A stretch of 64,000 nucleotides of DNA. Origin: Pseudomonas sp. NFIX28. Its GTDB lineage: Bacteria; Pseudomonadota; Gammaproteobacteria; Pseudomonadales; Pseudomonadaceae. The stretch is taken from positions 373,948-437,947 of the forward strand of contig NZ_FNPW01000005.1 of NCBI RefSeq assembly GCF_900107395.1, given 5' to 3'. Positions 38,927-48,299 of this stretch are shown piece by piece. A program made the position numbers and the translations under genes. The notes under the pieces were generated by a model. The model had not been told where the DNA came from, made no database searches, and saw nothing but the letters and a program-made list of their open reading frames with translations. The first letter of the stretch is position 1, and every line of letters begins with the position of its first letter.

Positions 38927-40588
38927 TTAGTGGAACAGCACCGCCGTTTTCTGCAGGGTGACCCACACGCCCCACGCCAGCGGAATACCCACCACCAGCC
39001 AGGCGGCGACCGCCAGCGGCACGCTGCCGGACGAAGCCTTCCACTCCAGCACGGTGCTGCTGTCCGCGCCTTTGTCATGGCCCAGCGCCTGTTCGGCGGC
39101 CAGCTCGGCGTCGGTCATGAAGTACTTGTCGGCCACCGGGCGCACCAGCAGGTTGCACAGGAAGCCCAGCACCAGCAGGCCGGCGAGGATGTACAGGGTG
39201 ATGTCGTAGGCCGCGGCGCGCTCGACGCCAAGGCTCAACTGATATTCACGCAGGTAGTTCACCAGCACCGGGCCCAGCACGCCCGCCGCCGCCCAGGCGG
39301 TCAGCAGCCGACCGTGGATCGCGCCCACCATCTGGGTGCCGAACAGGTCCGCCAGGTAGGCCGGAACCGTGGCGAAACCGCCGCCGTACATCGACAGGAT
39401 GATGCAGAACGCCGCCACGAACAGCGCGACGTTGCCCAGGTGGCCCAGGTTGGGAATCAGCGCGTACAAGGCAAAGCCCAGGGCGAAGAACACGAAGTAA
39501 GTGTTCTTGCGCCCCAGGTAGTCGGAGAACGACGCCCAGAAGAAGCGGCCACCGATATTGAACAGGCTCAGCAGGCCGGTGAAGCCGGCGGCGATCGCCG
39601 CGATCGACGCCAGTTGCGAGGCATCCAACTGACCGAAGGCCAGTTCGTTGCCCAGCAGCTTGCCGGCGAAGACTTCCTGCAACAGCGGCGAAGCCATGCC
39701 GAGAATGCCGATACCCGCGGAAACGTTCAGGCACAGCACCAGCCAGACCAGGCGGAACTGCGGGGTTTTCCAGGCCACGTTCACATGCACGTGACGGTGG
39801 GTGATCATCGCGTTCGCGGCTTTTTTCGCCGGCGGGGTCCAGCCTTCAGGCTTCCAGCCGGTCGGCGGTACGCGATACGACAGCGCACCACCGATCATGA
39901 ACACGAAGTAGATCGCCGCCATCACCAAAAAGCTCTGCCAGACGCCGACGCCGGTTGGCGAAGCGAAGTGGCCCATCAGCGCCGCCGCCAGCGGCGCACC
40001 GACCATCGCGCCACCGCCGAAGCCCATGATCGCCATGCCGGTGGCCATGCCGCGCTTGTCCGGGAACCATTTGATCAGGGTCGACACCGGCGAGATGTAG
40101 CCCAGGCCCAGGCCGATACCGCCGATCACGCCGGAGCCCAGCCACATCAGCCAGATCTGGTGGGTATAGATGCCCAGCGCCGAAATCAGCAGGCCACCGC
40201 ACCAGCACAGCGCCGACACCACGCCAGCCTTGCGCGGGCCGGCGTGTTCCAGCCAGCCGCCCCAGATCGCCGCGGAGCAGCCCAGGAAAATGAAGAACAG
40301 GGTGTAGATCCAGCCGAGCATCGAGATCGGCCAGTCGCACTGGGACGAAAAGACCTGGGCGATGAAGCTCATGTCCGGGGCACAGGCGACCGGCGCGGTC
40401 ACGCCCAGGGCCTTGGACAGTGGCAACCAGAACACCGAGAAGCCATAGGCCATGCCAATGCACAGGTGAATGGCCAGGGCGGCCGGTGGAACCAGCCAAC
40501 GGTTGAAACCGGGCTTGGCGATGATGCGCTCTTTGGACAAGAACGCCGGCTGGGCGGCAATGACGCCCGCCTCGGTGCTAGTGCTCAT
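38927..40588 (-). CDS. OFA-family MFS transporter
   Basis: 553 residues from the ATG at 40588. Twelve or more membrane segments. It opens with the oxalate/formate antiporter-like stretch FNRWLVPPAALAIHLCIGMAYG and holds GLGYISPVSTLIKWFPDKRG near residue 170. A long loop after TM4-6 and a C-terminal extension with an extra membrane pair are typical of the large pseudomonad members. The substrate is probably a small carboxylate, but this is not shown by the sequence. No catabolic neighbours help. Confidence 0.85.
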   Translation of the reverse strand: MSTSTEAGVIAAQPAFLSKERIIAKPGFNRWLVPPAALAIHLCIGMAYGFSVFWLPLSKALGVTAPVACAPDMSFIAQVFSSQCDWPISMLGWIYTLFFIFLGCSAAIWGGWLEHAGPRKAGVVSALCWCGGLLISALGIYTHQIWLMWLGSGVIGGIGLGLGYISPVSTLIKWFPDKRGMATGMAIMGFGGGAMVGAPLAAALMGHFASPTGVGVWQSFLVMAAIYFVFMIGGALSYRVPPTGWKPEGWTPPAKKAANAMITHRHVHVNVAWKTPQFRLVWLVLCLNVSAGIGILGMASPLLQEVFAGKLLGNELAFGQLDASQLASIAAIAAGFTGLLSLFNIGGRFFWASFSDYLGRKNTYFVFFALGFALYALIPNLGHLGNVALFVAAFCIILSMYGGGFATVPAYLADLFGTQMVGAIHGRLLTAWAAAGVLGPVLVNYLREYQLSLGVERAAAYDITLYILAGLLVLGFLCNLLVRPVADKYFMTDAELAAEQALGHDKGADSSTVLEWKASSGSVPLAVAAWLVVGIPLAWGVWVTLQKTAVLFH

Positions 40589-40800
40589 GAGTGGTTTTCC
40601 CCCAATTATTGGAATTATTCGCCGGCCACTCTTCACCCACGACCTTTGCACGCAGGCTGGCCGTTTTATTGAGTGAAGCTCCATAGAGTGCGACTTTTGG
40701 TCGCAGAAGGGCAGACGAACTGCGAGAGATTACCATTTGCTCGCGACAGAAAAAGCAAACTGCCATCATCTTTTCCGCATCACCTGCACCGAACGACGGT

Positions 40801-40888
40801 GTAGGAGCCAGGCTTGCCGGCGATGGGCGTTATGCGGTGGATGGGTGTGTGTCAGGCAATACGCTTCGCGGGCAAGCCTCGCTCCTAC
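40801..40888. repeat. REP inverted pair upstream of panZ
   Basis: GTAGGAGCCAGGCTTGCCGG and CGCGGGCAAGCCTCGCTCCTAC in opposite orientation; the rest of 40589-40961 shows no gene. Confidence 0.8.
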
Positions 40889-40961
40889 AGATGCCTGCCC
40901 CTCGCCAGCCCATGCGCGGCTGTCGATAATGGCCAGCCCTTCGCTCTGCACAGGATTTTCC

Positions 40962-41372
40962 ATGCCCATCGTTGTCGAGTCGCTGAAAGAAGCCAGTTAT
41001 CAGGATCAGCAGGACCTGCAGAAGATCTACCGCGATGCTCCGCCATGGCTGTTCGCGCCGCAGCACAACGACCTGGAATTGATCGAGGCCGCCCTGGGCG
41101 ACGGCAGCCTGATCGCCGGGCGCTTCAACGACCGCCTGCTGGGCGCCGCCCGCCTGCAACGGCACCAAGACGTCTGGCACCTGTCCCACTTGTGTGTGCG
41201 CCTGGTCACCCGGCGGCGCGGCGTGGCGGAGCGACTGGTGAGCGAAGCCCGGAACATGGCCGCCCGGCACGGCGCCACCCTGCGTCTGCTGGCCCCCGCC
41301 GGGCACCTCGAAGCCCGGGCGCTGGCGGCCAAGCTGCGGATACCGCTGGACGTGCTGCAAAACGATCAGTGA
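40962..41372 (+). CDS. panZ: Acetyl-CoA sensor PanZ family GNAT protein
   Basis: 136 residues from the ATG at 40962. Compact GNAT fold with GRFNDRLLGAARL, HLSHLCVRLVTRRRGVAERL (the pyrophosphate loop RRRGVAERL) and a degenerate C-terminus. Known PanZ/PanM proteins promote maturation of aspartate decarboxylase PanD and inhibit it when bound to acetyl-CoA, controlling pantothenate synthesis. The partner gene is not in the window. Confidence 0.8.
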   Translation: MPIVVESLKEASYQDQQDLQKIYRDAPPWLFAPQHNDLELIEAALGDGSLIAGRFNDRLLGAARLQRHQDVWHLSHLCVRLVTRRRGVAERLVSEARNMAARHGATLRLLAPAGHLEARALAAKLRIPLDVLQNDQ

Positions 41373-41440
41373 CCAGCCGCCAGGCCCGGAGCGTTATACT
41401 CTGCGGCTAAATTCGAATTCGACACTACAAGGACTCGCCC

Positions 41441-43669
41441 ATGAAAGCGTTCGGCAAAATCCTGGGTCTGGTACTTCTCGGGCTGTTGCTGATCATCGTG
41501 GCTCTGGGTTTCGCCCTGACCCACCTGTTTGATCCCAACGACTACAAAGAAGAAATTCGCCAGATAGCCCGCGACAAGGCCCATATCGAGCTGACGCTCA
41601 ATGGCGATATCGGCTGGAGCCTGTTTCCCTGGCTGGGCCTGGAGCTGCACGAAGCCGGCGTAGCCACCCTGGCCAACCCGACCCAGCCGTTCGCCGACCT
41701 GCAAATGCTCGGCCTGTCGGTCCGCGTGTTGCCGCTGCTGCGCCGCGAAGTGCAAATGAGCGATGTACGTGTCGAAGGCCTGAACCTGCGCCTGACCCGC
41801 AACAAGGACGGCCACGGCAACTGGGAAGACATCGGCAAGGTCGCCCCCGCCGACAAGCAGGCCGCAACCCCGGCCACCAGCACTGGCGAAACCGCCGAAG
41901 CGCCCCCCGCCACCGCAGAAAAACCGGCGCAGCCGATCCGCCTGGATATCGACAGCCTGACCGTGAACAACGCCCGGGTCGAATACAACGACGAACAGAG
42001 CGGCAAGCAGTTCACCGCCGAAAGCATCCAGCTGAGCACCGGGCCGATCCATGAGGCGACCAATACTCCGGTCAAGCTCACCGCCTTCCTCGCCAGCACC
42101 CAGCCGGCGGTGCGTGTGCGCACCGAGCTCAATGGCCAGATGCGCTTCGAGCCCGCCTTGCAACGCTACCAGTTCGAAGACATGAAGCTCTCCGGCGAGG
42201 CCGCCGGCGACCCGCTGCAAGGCAAGACCCTGACCTTCTCCGCCCAGGGCCAGTTGCTGCTGGACAAGGCCGCCAACGTTGCCGAATGGAACAGCCTGAA
42301 ACTCTCGCTCAACCAACTGCGCGCCATCGGCGAACTGAAGGTCAACGACCTGGACAAGACCCCGCAGCTCAGCGGCGGTATTTCCATCGCCCAGTTCGAC
42401 CTGGCCAAGTTCGTCGACAGCATCGGCCAGACCCTGCCAGCCATGGCCGAAGGCAGCCTGAGCAAGGTCGAGCTGGTCAGCCGCCTGTCCGCCACGCCGA
42501 ACAGCATCGCCTTTGAAAACATCAACCTGAAACTCGACGACAGCAGCTTCAGCGGCCGCCTGGCGATCGAGGACCTGGCCAAGCAATCGTTGCGCGCGCA
42601 GCTCAAGGCCGACACCTTCAACGTCGACCGCTACCTGCCGCCGAAATCCGCCGAAGCCAACAGCGCCGCGGTGGCGCGCAAGGCCGAAGTGCAGAGCAGC
42701 GAAGCCAGCGCTATCGCCGGGGCCGGCAACTCGCCGCTGCCGGACGCGCCGACCAAGGCCGCCTGGAGCACCGAGCGCCTGCTGCCGGTGGAGCGCCTGA
42801 GCAAGCTGGATGTGAATGCCGACCTGAGCTTCGGCCTGCTGACCCTGGACAAGCTGCCGATTCAGAACGCCACGCTCAAGGCCAACGGCCAGGGCGGCCT
42901 GCTGAAACTCGAGGGCCTGCGCGGCGAGCTGTACGACGGCAGCTTCGAAGCCAACGGCAACCTCGACGTGCGCCAGCCGACGCCGCTGATGAGCCTGCAG
43001 ACCAAAATCAGCCGCGTACCGGTGGAACGCATCCTCGAAAGCCAGGGGCAGAACCCGCCGGTCAAGGGCCTGGTGACCCTCGACAGCAACCTGACCAGCA
43101 GCGGCAATAGCCAGAAGGCGCTGGTCGACGGCCTCAACGGCAATGCCAGCTTCGTCATCAACAACGGCGTGCTGCTCAACGCCAACCTCGAACAGCAACT
43201 GTGCCAGGGCATCGCCACGCTGAATCGCAAGACCTTGAGCAGCGAGCCACGGGGCAAGGACACGCCCTTCCAGGAGCTCAAGGGCAACCTGACCCTGCGT
43301 AACGGCGTGGCCAGCAACCCGGACCTGAAAGTGCGCATCCCCGGCATGAGCGTCAAAGGCAATGGCGACATCGACCTGCGCGTACTGGGCATGGATTACC
43401 GCGTCGGCATCATCGTCGAAGGCGACAAACGCGACATGCCGGACCCGGCCTGCCAGGTCGGCGAGCGTTTTGTCGGCATCGAATTGCCGCTGCGCTGCCG
43501 TGGCCCGCTGGAGCTGGGCGCCAAGGCCTGCCGCCTGGACCGCGACGGCCTGGGCCAGATCGCGGCCAAGCTGGCCGGCGATCGCCTCAGCGAGAAACTC
43601 GATGAAAAACTCGGCGACAAGGTCAGCCCGGAATTGAAAAACGCGCTCAAAGGGCTGTTCAACCGATGA
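41441..43669 (+). CDS. AsmA family inner-membrane protein
   Basis: 742 residues. One N-terminal membrane helix (ILGLVLLGLLLIIVALGFAL) is followed by a long periplasmic beta-rich body with the AsmA N-terminal LELHEAGVATLANP region. A C-terminal AsmA_2-like repeat (NGNASFVINNGVLLNANLEQ) follows. AsmA-like proteins help phospholipid transport to the outer membrane. The stop overlaps the mutY start by 4 nt (ATGA). Confidence 0.93.
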   Translation: MKAFGKILGLVLLGLLLIIVALGFALTHLFDPNDYKEEIRQIARDKAHIELTLNGDIGWSLFPWLGLELHEAGVATLANPTQPFADLQMLGLSVRVLPLLRREVQMSDVRVEGLNLRLTRNKDGHGNWEDIGKVAPADKQAATPATSTGETAEAPPATAEKPAQPIRLDIDSLTVNNARVEYNDEQSGKQFTAESIQLSTGPIHEATNTPVKLTAFLASTQPAVRVRTELNGQMRFEPALQRYQFEDMKLSGEAAGDPLQGKTLTFSAQGQLLLDKAANVAEWNSLKLSLNQLRAIGELKVNDLDKTPQLSGGISIAQFDLAKFVDSIGQTLPAMAEGSLSKVELVSRLSATPNSIAFENINLKLDDSSFSGRLAIEDLAKQSLRAQLKADTFNVDRYLPPKSAEANSAAVARKAEVQSSEASAIAGAGNSPLPDAPTKAAWSTERLLPVERLSKLDVNADLSFGLLTLDKLPIQNATLKANGQGGLLKLEGLRGELYDGSFEANGNLDVRQPTPLMSLQTKISRVPVERILESQGQNPPVKGLVTLDSNLTSSGNSQKALVDGLNGNASFVINNGVLLNANLEQQLCQGIATLNRKTLSSEPRGKDTPFQELKGNLTLRNGVASNPDLKVRIPGMSVKGNGDIDLRVLGMDYRVGIIVEGDKRDMPDPACQVGERFVGIELPLRCRGPLELGAKACRLDRDGLGQIAAKLAGDRLSEKLDEKLGDKVSPELKNALKGLFNR

Positions 43670-44733
43670 GAGCCGAGCAGTTCGCCCCGGCGGTCCTGGA
43701 TTGGTACGACCGCCATGGCCGCCATGACTTGCCCTGGCAGCAGGAAATCAATCCGTACCGGGTATGGGTTTCGGAAATCATGCTGCAGCAGACCCAGGTC
43801 AGCACCGTGCTCAATTACTTCGACCGGTTCATGGCCTCGCTGCCGACGGTCCAGGCCCTGGCCGCCGCGCCGGAAGACGAAGTGCTGCACCTGTGGACCG
43901 GCCTGGGTTACTACACCCGCGCCCGCAACCTGCAAAAGACCGCGAAGATCGTGGTCGCCGAGCATGGCGGCGAGTTTCCCCGCGATGTGGAGAAACTCAC
44001 CGAGCTGCCGGGCATCGGCCTGTCCACCGCCGGCGCGATCGCGAGCATCAGCATGGGCCTGCGCGCGCCGATCCTCGACGGCAACGTCAAGCGCGTACTG
44101 GCGCGCTTTACCGCGCAAGAGGGCTACCCGGGCGAACCCAAGGTGGCCAAGCAGCTGTGGGCCGCGGCCGAGCGCTTTACCCCGCAGAGCCGGGTAAACC
44201 ACTACACCCAGGCGATGATGGACCTGGGCGCCACCCTCTGTACCCGGAGCAAACCCAGCTGCCTGCTGTGCCCTCTGGAGCGCGGCTGCGAAGCGCACAT
44301 GCTGGGCCTGGAAACCCGCTACCCGATCCCCAAGCCACGCAAGGCCGTCCCGCAGAAGCGCACGCTGATGCCGATGCTGGCCAACCACGAGGGCGCCATC
44401 CTGCTGTACCGGCGGCCCTCCACTGGCCTGTGGGGCGGTTTGTGGAGCCTGCCGGAGCTGGACGACCTGGCGGACCTCGAACACCTGGCTTCGCAGCACT
44501 CGCTGGAGCTGGGCAAGCAGCATGAAATGCCCGGGCTGGTGCACACTTTCAGCCACTTCCAGCTGGCCATCGAGCCCTGGCTGGTGCAGGTCCAGGCCGC
44601 CGCCCATCACGTGGCCGAGGCCGACTGGCTCTGGTATAACCTCGCCACCCCGCCGCGCCTGGGCCTCGCCGCCCCGGTTAAAAAACTGCTTAAGCGCGCG
44701 GCCGACGTATTGAACGCAGGAGAGTTGCAATGA
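43666..44733 (+). CDS. mutY: A/G-specific adenine glycosylase
   Basis: 355 residues. The HhH motif is [18 protein letters not shown] with the catalytic Asp in [10 protein letters not shown]. The [4Fe-4S] loop is C-x6-C-x2-C-x5-C ([17 protein letters not shown]). A C-terminal NUDIX-like 8-oxoG recognition domain is present. It removes adenine mispaired with 8-oxoguanine. Translationally coupled with asmA in front and yggX behind. Confidence 0.97.
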   Translation: MRAEQFAPAVLDWYDRHGRHDLPWQQEINPYRVWVSEIMLQQTQVSTVLNYFDRFMASLPTVQALAAAPEDEVLHLWTGLGYYTRARNLQKTAKIVVAEHGGEFPRDVEKLTELPGIGLSTAGAIASISMGLRAPILDGNVKRVLARFTAQEGYPGEPKVAKQLWAAAERFTPQSRVNHYTQAMMDLGATLCTRSKPSCLLCPLERGCEAHMLGLETRYPIPKPRKAVPQKRTLMPMLANHEGAILLYRRPSTGLWGGLWSLPELDDLADLEHLASQHSLELGKQHEMPGLVHTFSHFQLAIEPWLVQVQAAAHHVAEADWLWYNLATPPRLGLAAPVKKLLKRAADVLNAGELQ

Positions 44734-45002
44734 CCCGCACCGTAATGTGCCGCAAGTACAAAGAACAATTGCCGGGCCTGGAGCGTCCTCCGTATCCGGG
44801 CGCCAAGGGCCAGGAGATTTTCGAGCACGTGTCCGCCAAGGCCTGGGCCGACTGGCAGAAACACCAGACCCTGCTGATCAACGAAAAACGCCTGAACATG
44901 ATGAACGCCGAAGACCGCAAATATTTGCAGGGCGAGATGGACAAGTTCTTCTCCGGCGAGGAATACGCCAAGGCCGACGGCTACGTGCCGCCGTCCGAAT
45001 AA
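44730..45002 (+). CDS. yggX: Oxidative damage protection / Fe(II) trafficking protein YggX
   Basis: 90 residues. The conserved [20 protein letters not shown] start with Cys7, then [20 protein letters not shown]. It protects Fe-S enzymes from oxidants. The link with mutY, itself an Fe-S protein, is widespread. ATGA overlap with mutY. Confidence 0.97.
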   Translation: MTRTVMCRKYKEQLPGLERPPYPGAKGQEIFEHVSAKAWADWQKHQTLLINEKRLNMMNAEDRKYLQGEMDKFFSGEEYAKADGYVPPSE

Positions 45003-45066
45003 TTCCAGCCAAATCGGGGTGGGAACGTAAGCGGCGGTAATAATTAAACTTTTTTTCAAAACTTGC

Positions 45067-45095
45067 TTGACGCCCCCCCGAAAAACCCGTTTAAT
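45067..45095 (+). promoter_or_regulatory. Promoter of tRNA-Phe
   Basis: TTGACG (45067) and TTTAAT (45090) separated by 17 bp, ending 10 bp before the tRNA, with a GC-rich discriminator (GCGCCCC) typical of stable RNA genes. Confidence 0.8.
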
Positions 45096-45105
45096 GCGCC
45101 CCGTT

Positions 45106-45181
45106 GCCCAGATAGCTCAGTCGGTAGAGCAGGGGATTGAAAATCCCCGTGTCGGCGGTTCGATTCCGTCTCTGGGCACCA
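45106..45181 (+). tRNA. tRNA-Phe (GAA)
   Basis: 76 nt with encoded CCA. The acceptor stem is GCCCAGA/TCTGGGC, the D arm GCTCAGTCGGTAGAGC, the anticodon loop ATTGAAAAT with GAA, and the T arm GGCGGTTCGATTCCGTC. The element's att core lies in its last 23 nt, and the gene is restored intact at the left junction. Confidence 0.98.
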
Positions 45182-45182
45182 C
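45159..45182 (+). other. attL core (tRNA-Phe 3' end)
   Basis: TTCGATTCCGTCTCTGGGCA-CCAC, from the T loop to just past CCA. Confidence 0.9.
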
Positions 45183-45294
45183 CTTTCGTTTTCAGGTGAT
45201 GCCAAGCACACCAGAAAGCACACAAGAAGCCCGCCTAGTGCGGGCTTTTTGCTTTCTACGGTTCCCAACCGTTCCCTTGTAAGCCCAAACATAT

Positions 45295-45342
45295 GTGAGT
45301 AGATTCGTGAGTAGATCCAGTTCGGTCTAGAAATCTACTCAC
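45295..45342. other. Integrase arm-type sites, left end
   Basis: GTGAGTAGATT at 45295 and GTGAGTAGATC at 45307 (12 bp apart), plus an inverted copy AATCTACTCAC at 45332. The same word recurs at the right end. Confidence 0.7.
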
Positions 45343-45389
45343 ACCAGAGCGGCAAGATGCCCGCCTGGTGCGGCCTGCAAGGAGGCTGC

Positions 45390-46595
45390 GTGCCACTCTC
45401 AGATACCACCATCCGTACCGCCAAGCCGAAGGACAAGCTGTACCGGCTGACCGACGCCAATGGCCTGTGCCTAGAGGTGACCCCGACCGGCTCCAAGCTG
45501 TGGCGCTATCGGTATCGCTTCAACGGCAGCGCGAAGATGTTGGCGCTCGGCCCATACCCAGCGGTCACCCTACTGAAAGCTCGTCAACTTCGCGATACGG
45601 CACGCCAGCTACTGATTGAAGGCACCGACCCCGGCGAGCAGAAAAAAACCGCCAAACAAGCACAGAAGGTCGAGGGGCTGACTTTCGAGACGTTGGCGCG
45701 AGAGTGGTTTGCCTACAACGCCCCCCGCTGGGCAGAGAGCACAACCTACAAAGCCAAGCTGTACCTGGAGAATGATTTGATTCCGGGTATCGGTGCCCGA
45801 CCGGTGAAAGCGATCACTCGGCCCGATCTGGTGGAGTTGGTGCGCAAGGTTGAAGCTCGGGGCACGCTAAATGCCGCCGGTAAGATCAGACAATGGCTAC
45901 ACCAGATATTTCGGTATGGGCTGGCCAAGGGCGTCGTTGACGCCAACCCAGCCACGGATCTGAGTGTGGTAGCAGCACCACCCAAAGCTGCCCGCCATCA
46001 TCCGCACGTCACCTTTGCTGAACTCCCAGAACTGTTGGCCAAGAGCGAGGCCGCGAATATCCACTCGCTTACCCGGCACGCCATCCGCCTGCTGACACTG
46101 ACGGCCGTTCGCCCGGGCGAGCTTCGCCAAGCCCCCTGGGCTGAGTTCGACTTGGAGCGCGCAACCTGGACAATTCCGGCCGAGCGCATGAAAGCCCGCC
46201 GCCCTCACATCGTCCCCCTGCCCCGCCAGGCCGTCGCCATCCTGCGCCTGCTCCAAGAGATCACTGGGCGCTACGCACTGGTCTTTGCTGGCGCCAATCC
46301 CGAGCGCCCCATGAGCGAGAATACAGTGAACAAAGCGTTGCGGATGATGGGCTACGAAGGTAAGCAGACCGGCCACGGTTTCCGTCACCTACTCAGCACA
46401 GAACTGAACGGTCGCGGGTACAACAAGGATTGGATCGAACGTCAATTGGCCCACGGTGACAGCGACGAGATACGCGGCACCTACAACCATGCCGCCTACG
46501 TCGAGCAGCGCCGGGAAATGATGCAAGCCTGGGCAGATTCAATCGACGCACTGTGCGCTGGCGCTAACGTGGTGAGCATCAAACGAAAGGCATAA
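45390..46595 (+). CDS. Tyrosine-type site-specific integrase (P4/IntA family)
   Basis: 401 residues from a GTG at 45390 with SD GGAGG 5 bp upstream. It opens with an arm-binding domain (LSDTTIRTAKPKDKLYRLTD, DUF4102). A SAM-like core-binding domain and a catalytic domain follow: Arg in TAVRPGELRQAPW, HGFRH, H/W region LAHGD, and Tyr in GTYNHAAYVEQR. It catalyses integration at the tRNA-Phe 3' end. Directed away from the tRNA. Confidence 0.96.
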   Translation: MPLSDTTIRTAKPKDKLYRLTDANGLCLEVTPTGSKLWRYRYRFNGSAKMLALGPYPAVTLLKARQLRDTARQLLIEGTDPGEQKKTAKQAQKVEGLTFETLAREWFAYNAPRWAESTTYKAKLYLENDLIPGIGARPVKAITRPDLVELVRKVEARGTLNAAGKIRQWLHQIFRYGLAKGVVDANPATDLSVVAAPPKAARHHPHVTFAELPELLAKSEAANIHSLTRHAIRLLTLTAVRPGELRQAPWAEFDLERATWTIPAERMKARRPHIVPLPRQAVAILRLLQEITGRYALVFAGANPERPMSENTVNKALRMMGYEGKQTGHGFRHLLSTELNGRGYNKDWIERQLAHGDSDEIRGTYNHAAYVEQRREMMQAWADSIDALCAGANVVSIKRKA

Positions 46596-46696
46596 ACAAT
46601 TTTGGCTGGCCTAGCTCGACGGAGCGAAAAGCGGACTTCCCACCCGCCTGACTGGCAGACCTATTCAGCAGTGGGAGCGCTTGGAAGGGTGACGTG

Positions 46697-47614
46697 ATGA
46701 ATGACGGAATAATACGTGGCATAGACAAAACCCAATTATTGGGACATTGCAGCACGGAAGATGAATTAGTAGAAAAACACATCACTGACGTAATTCATCA
46801 ACATCACACCCTTGGTGATAGCCTGGTTGAACTGGAAAACTTTGGCGCTTGGATGATGACCCTCCAGGAAGCTGCTGAGCTAATCGCCTGCGATCAATGG
46901 GCTGCCGGGAATGTAAACATACCTGAGCTTACTGCATACACTGGCCACCTACTGTCATACGAGGCAACCTCCAAACTCGTAAATATCACGGAGATATTCC
47001 TACCAAAACTGATTAACGCCGTTGAGATAGGTCGCCTTAAAGCCGCGAGAACCCTACGTGATTTTGATGAGATTATTGTTCCCGACCTGACCTTCGTTGA
47101 TTACAGCGCGTTATGTGAGTGGCTGACTGGAAGAGGATATACCCCTGGGGAGGCATTTGAGGAATGGTATGACCGGGCTATTAATATTTCGGACAGACTC
47201 GTCGAAGAGGTAATCTGGCTGCGAAGGGCCGCTAGAGATGAAATAAAAGCAATGCCTGTAACAATCGGCTACTCGAGCGTTCAGGTGATTGACAATGAAG
47301 CAGGCGTCGAGGTCTTAAGTAGCCAACTAAAGTCAGCTCTTTTAGAAAATCAGCACTTACGAGAAAGGTTGGCGAAAGCTGAGTTAACGCGACAAGAAAC
47401 AGCACACAATACATCTAAGAGGTCACATTTGCTGGCCACTGCTGCGCTGTTAAAACTATTAGAGTCGCCAATTGATCGCCCAAGACCTCAAGGAATGAAA
47501 CAGTCCGCCATCAAGTCAGCTATTTTGGAGCGTTTCTCTTTTCGTGGCTTGAAAGAGCGCAATCTTGACGAAATATTTTCTGCCGCAAACAAGGCTATAG
47601 CAGAAGAGAAATAA
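46697..47614 (+). CDS. Hypothetical protein next to the integrase
   Basis: 305 residues from the ATG at 46697 (SD GGAAGGG). Acidic N-terminal half, a helical coiled-coil stretch (LSSQLKSALLENQHLRERL, about 228-246) and a C-terminal block (QSAIKSAILERFSFRGLKER) that resembles the tail of other island proteins. AT-richer than the integrase, which suggests separate acquisition. No function recognised. Confidence 0.7.
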   Translation: MNDGIIRGIDKTQLLGHCSTEDELVEKHITDVIHQHHTLGDSLVELENFGAWMMTLQEAAELIACDQWAAGNVNIPELTAYTGHLLSYEATSKLVNITEIFLPKLINAVEIGRLKAARTLRDFDEIIVPDLTFVDYSALCEWLTGRGYTPGEAFEEWYDRAINISDRLVEEVIWLRRAARDEIKAMPVTIGYSSVQVIDNEAGVEVLSSQLKSALLENQHLRERLAKAELTRQETAHNTSKRSHLLATAALLKLLESPIDRPRPQGMKQSAIKSAILERFSFRGLKERNLDEIFSAANKAIAEEK

Positions 47615-47639
47615 CCTCACCCAGCGATTTATACGATCA

Positions 47640-47672
47640 CCGCAATTGCGGAACGAAAAACCGCAATTGCGG
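47640..47672. promoter_or_regulatory. Twin-palindrome operator upstream of alpA
   Basis: Two perfect 12-bp palindromes CCGCAATTGCGG (47640-47651 and 47661-47672), centres exactly 21 bp (two helical turns) apart, 67 bp before the alpA start. Confidence 0.7.
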
Positions 47673-47738
47673 TTACACCTACCGTAATCCGCCCCAGCAT
47701 AAGCCCATGTTCTCAACGCCACCCAAGGAGGCGCTAGC

Positions 47739-47993
47739 ATGGCAAACACAACCCACCCAATCCGCAAGCAAACCGAACAATCCCCAGTCCAGCCTGAGCG
47801 GCCACTTCGCTTCATCAAGCTGGGCGAAGTCAAAACTCTGACCACCCTCTCCACCTCTGAGATTTACCGCCGTATTGCCGCAGGGCGCTTCCCTAAGCAA
47901 GTAATGCTGGGGCCGAAGTCCGCCGTCTGGATCGAGGCAGAAGTTATTGCTTGGTGCGACTCGTTGGTCGCTCTGCGAGTGGAGGCTGCATAA
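47739..47993 (+). CDS. AlpA-family excisionase/regulator
   Basis: 84 residues with SD AAGGAGG. The MerR-like winged helix reads RFIKLGEVKTLTTLSTSEIYRRIAAGRFP (in parts: FIKLGEVKTLTTLSTSEI then YRRIAAGRFPK). AlpA/Vis-type proteins serve as excision factors and as transcription regulators in P4-like elements. Preceded by the twin palindrome, which it or a partner may bind. Confidence 0.88.
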   Translation: MANTTHPIRKQTEQSPVQPERPLRFIKLGEVKTLTTLSTSEIYRRIAAGRFPKQVMLGPKSAVWIEAEVIAWCDSLVALRVEAA

Positions 47994-48299
47994 GTGGCCG
48001 ACCAAAAAAAAGGCCAACCCAATAAGGCCAGCCCAGAAAAAACTCACGTAGAGAATACCAGCGGAACGGCACAGCGCGCTCGCCTTCTGGAGCGACTGCA
48101 AGCAGGCCCAATTGATACCTTCACCGCCATTCGCGAGCTGAACATCGTTCGCCCAGGAGCCCGCATCAACGAGCTGCGCGACATGGGCCACAGGATCATG
48201 ACGGAGCGCCTCACGCTGACCGACGATCAAGGTCGTACCCACCGCGGCATGGCTTTGTACTACCTCAGCACCAACCCGCCGGTCAGGGGGACACCATGA
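47994..48299 (+). CDS. Helix-turn-helix protein
   Basis: 101 residues, GTG start directly after the alpA stop (TAA-GTG). The C-terminal part TFTAIRELNIVRPGARINELRDMG forms a winged-helix (HTH_39-like) domain common next to P4-type primase operons. Overlaps the KilA-N gene by 4 nt. Confidence 0.75.
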   Translation: MADQKKGQPNKASPEKTHVENTSGTAQRARLLERLQAGPIDTFTAIRELNIVRPGARINELRDMGHRIMTERLTLTDDQGRTHRGMALYYLSTNPPVRGTP

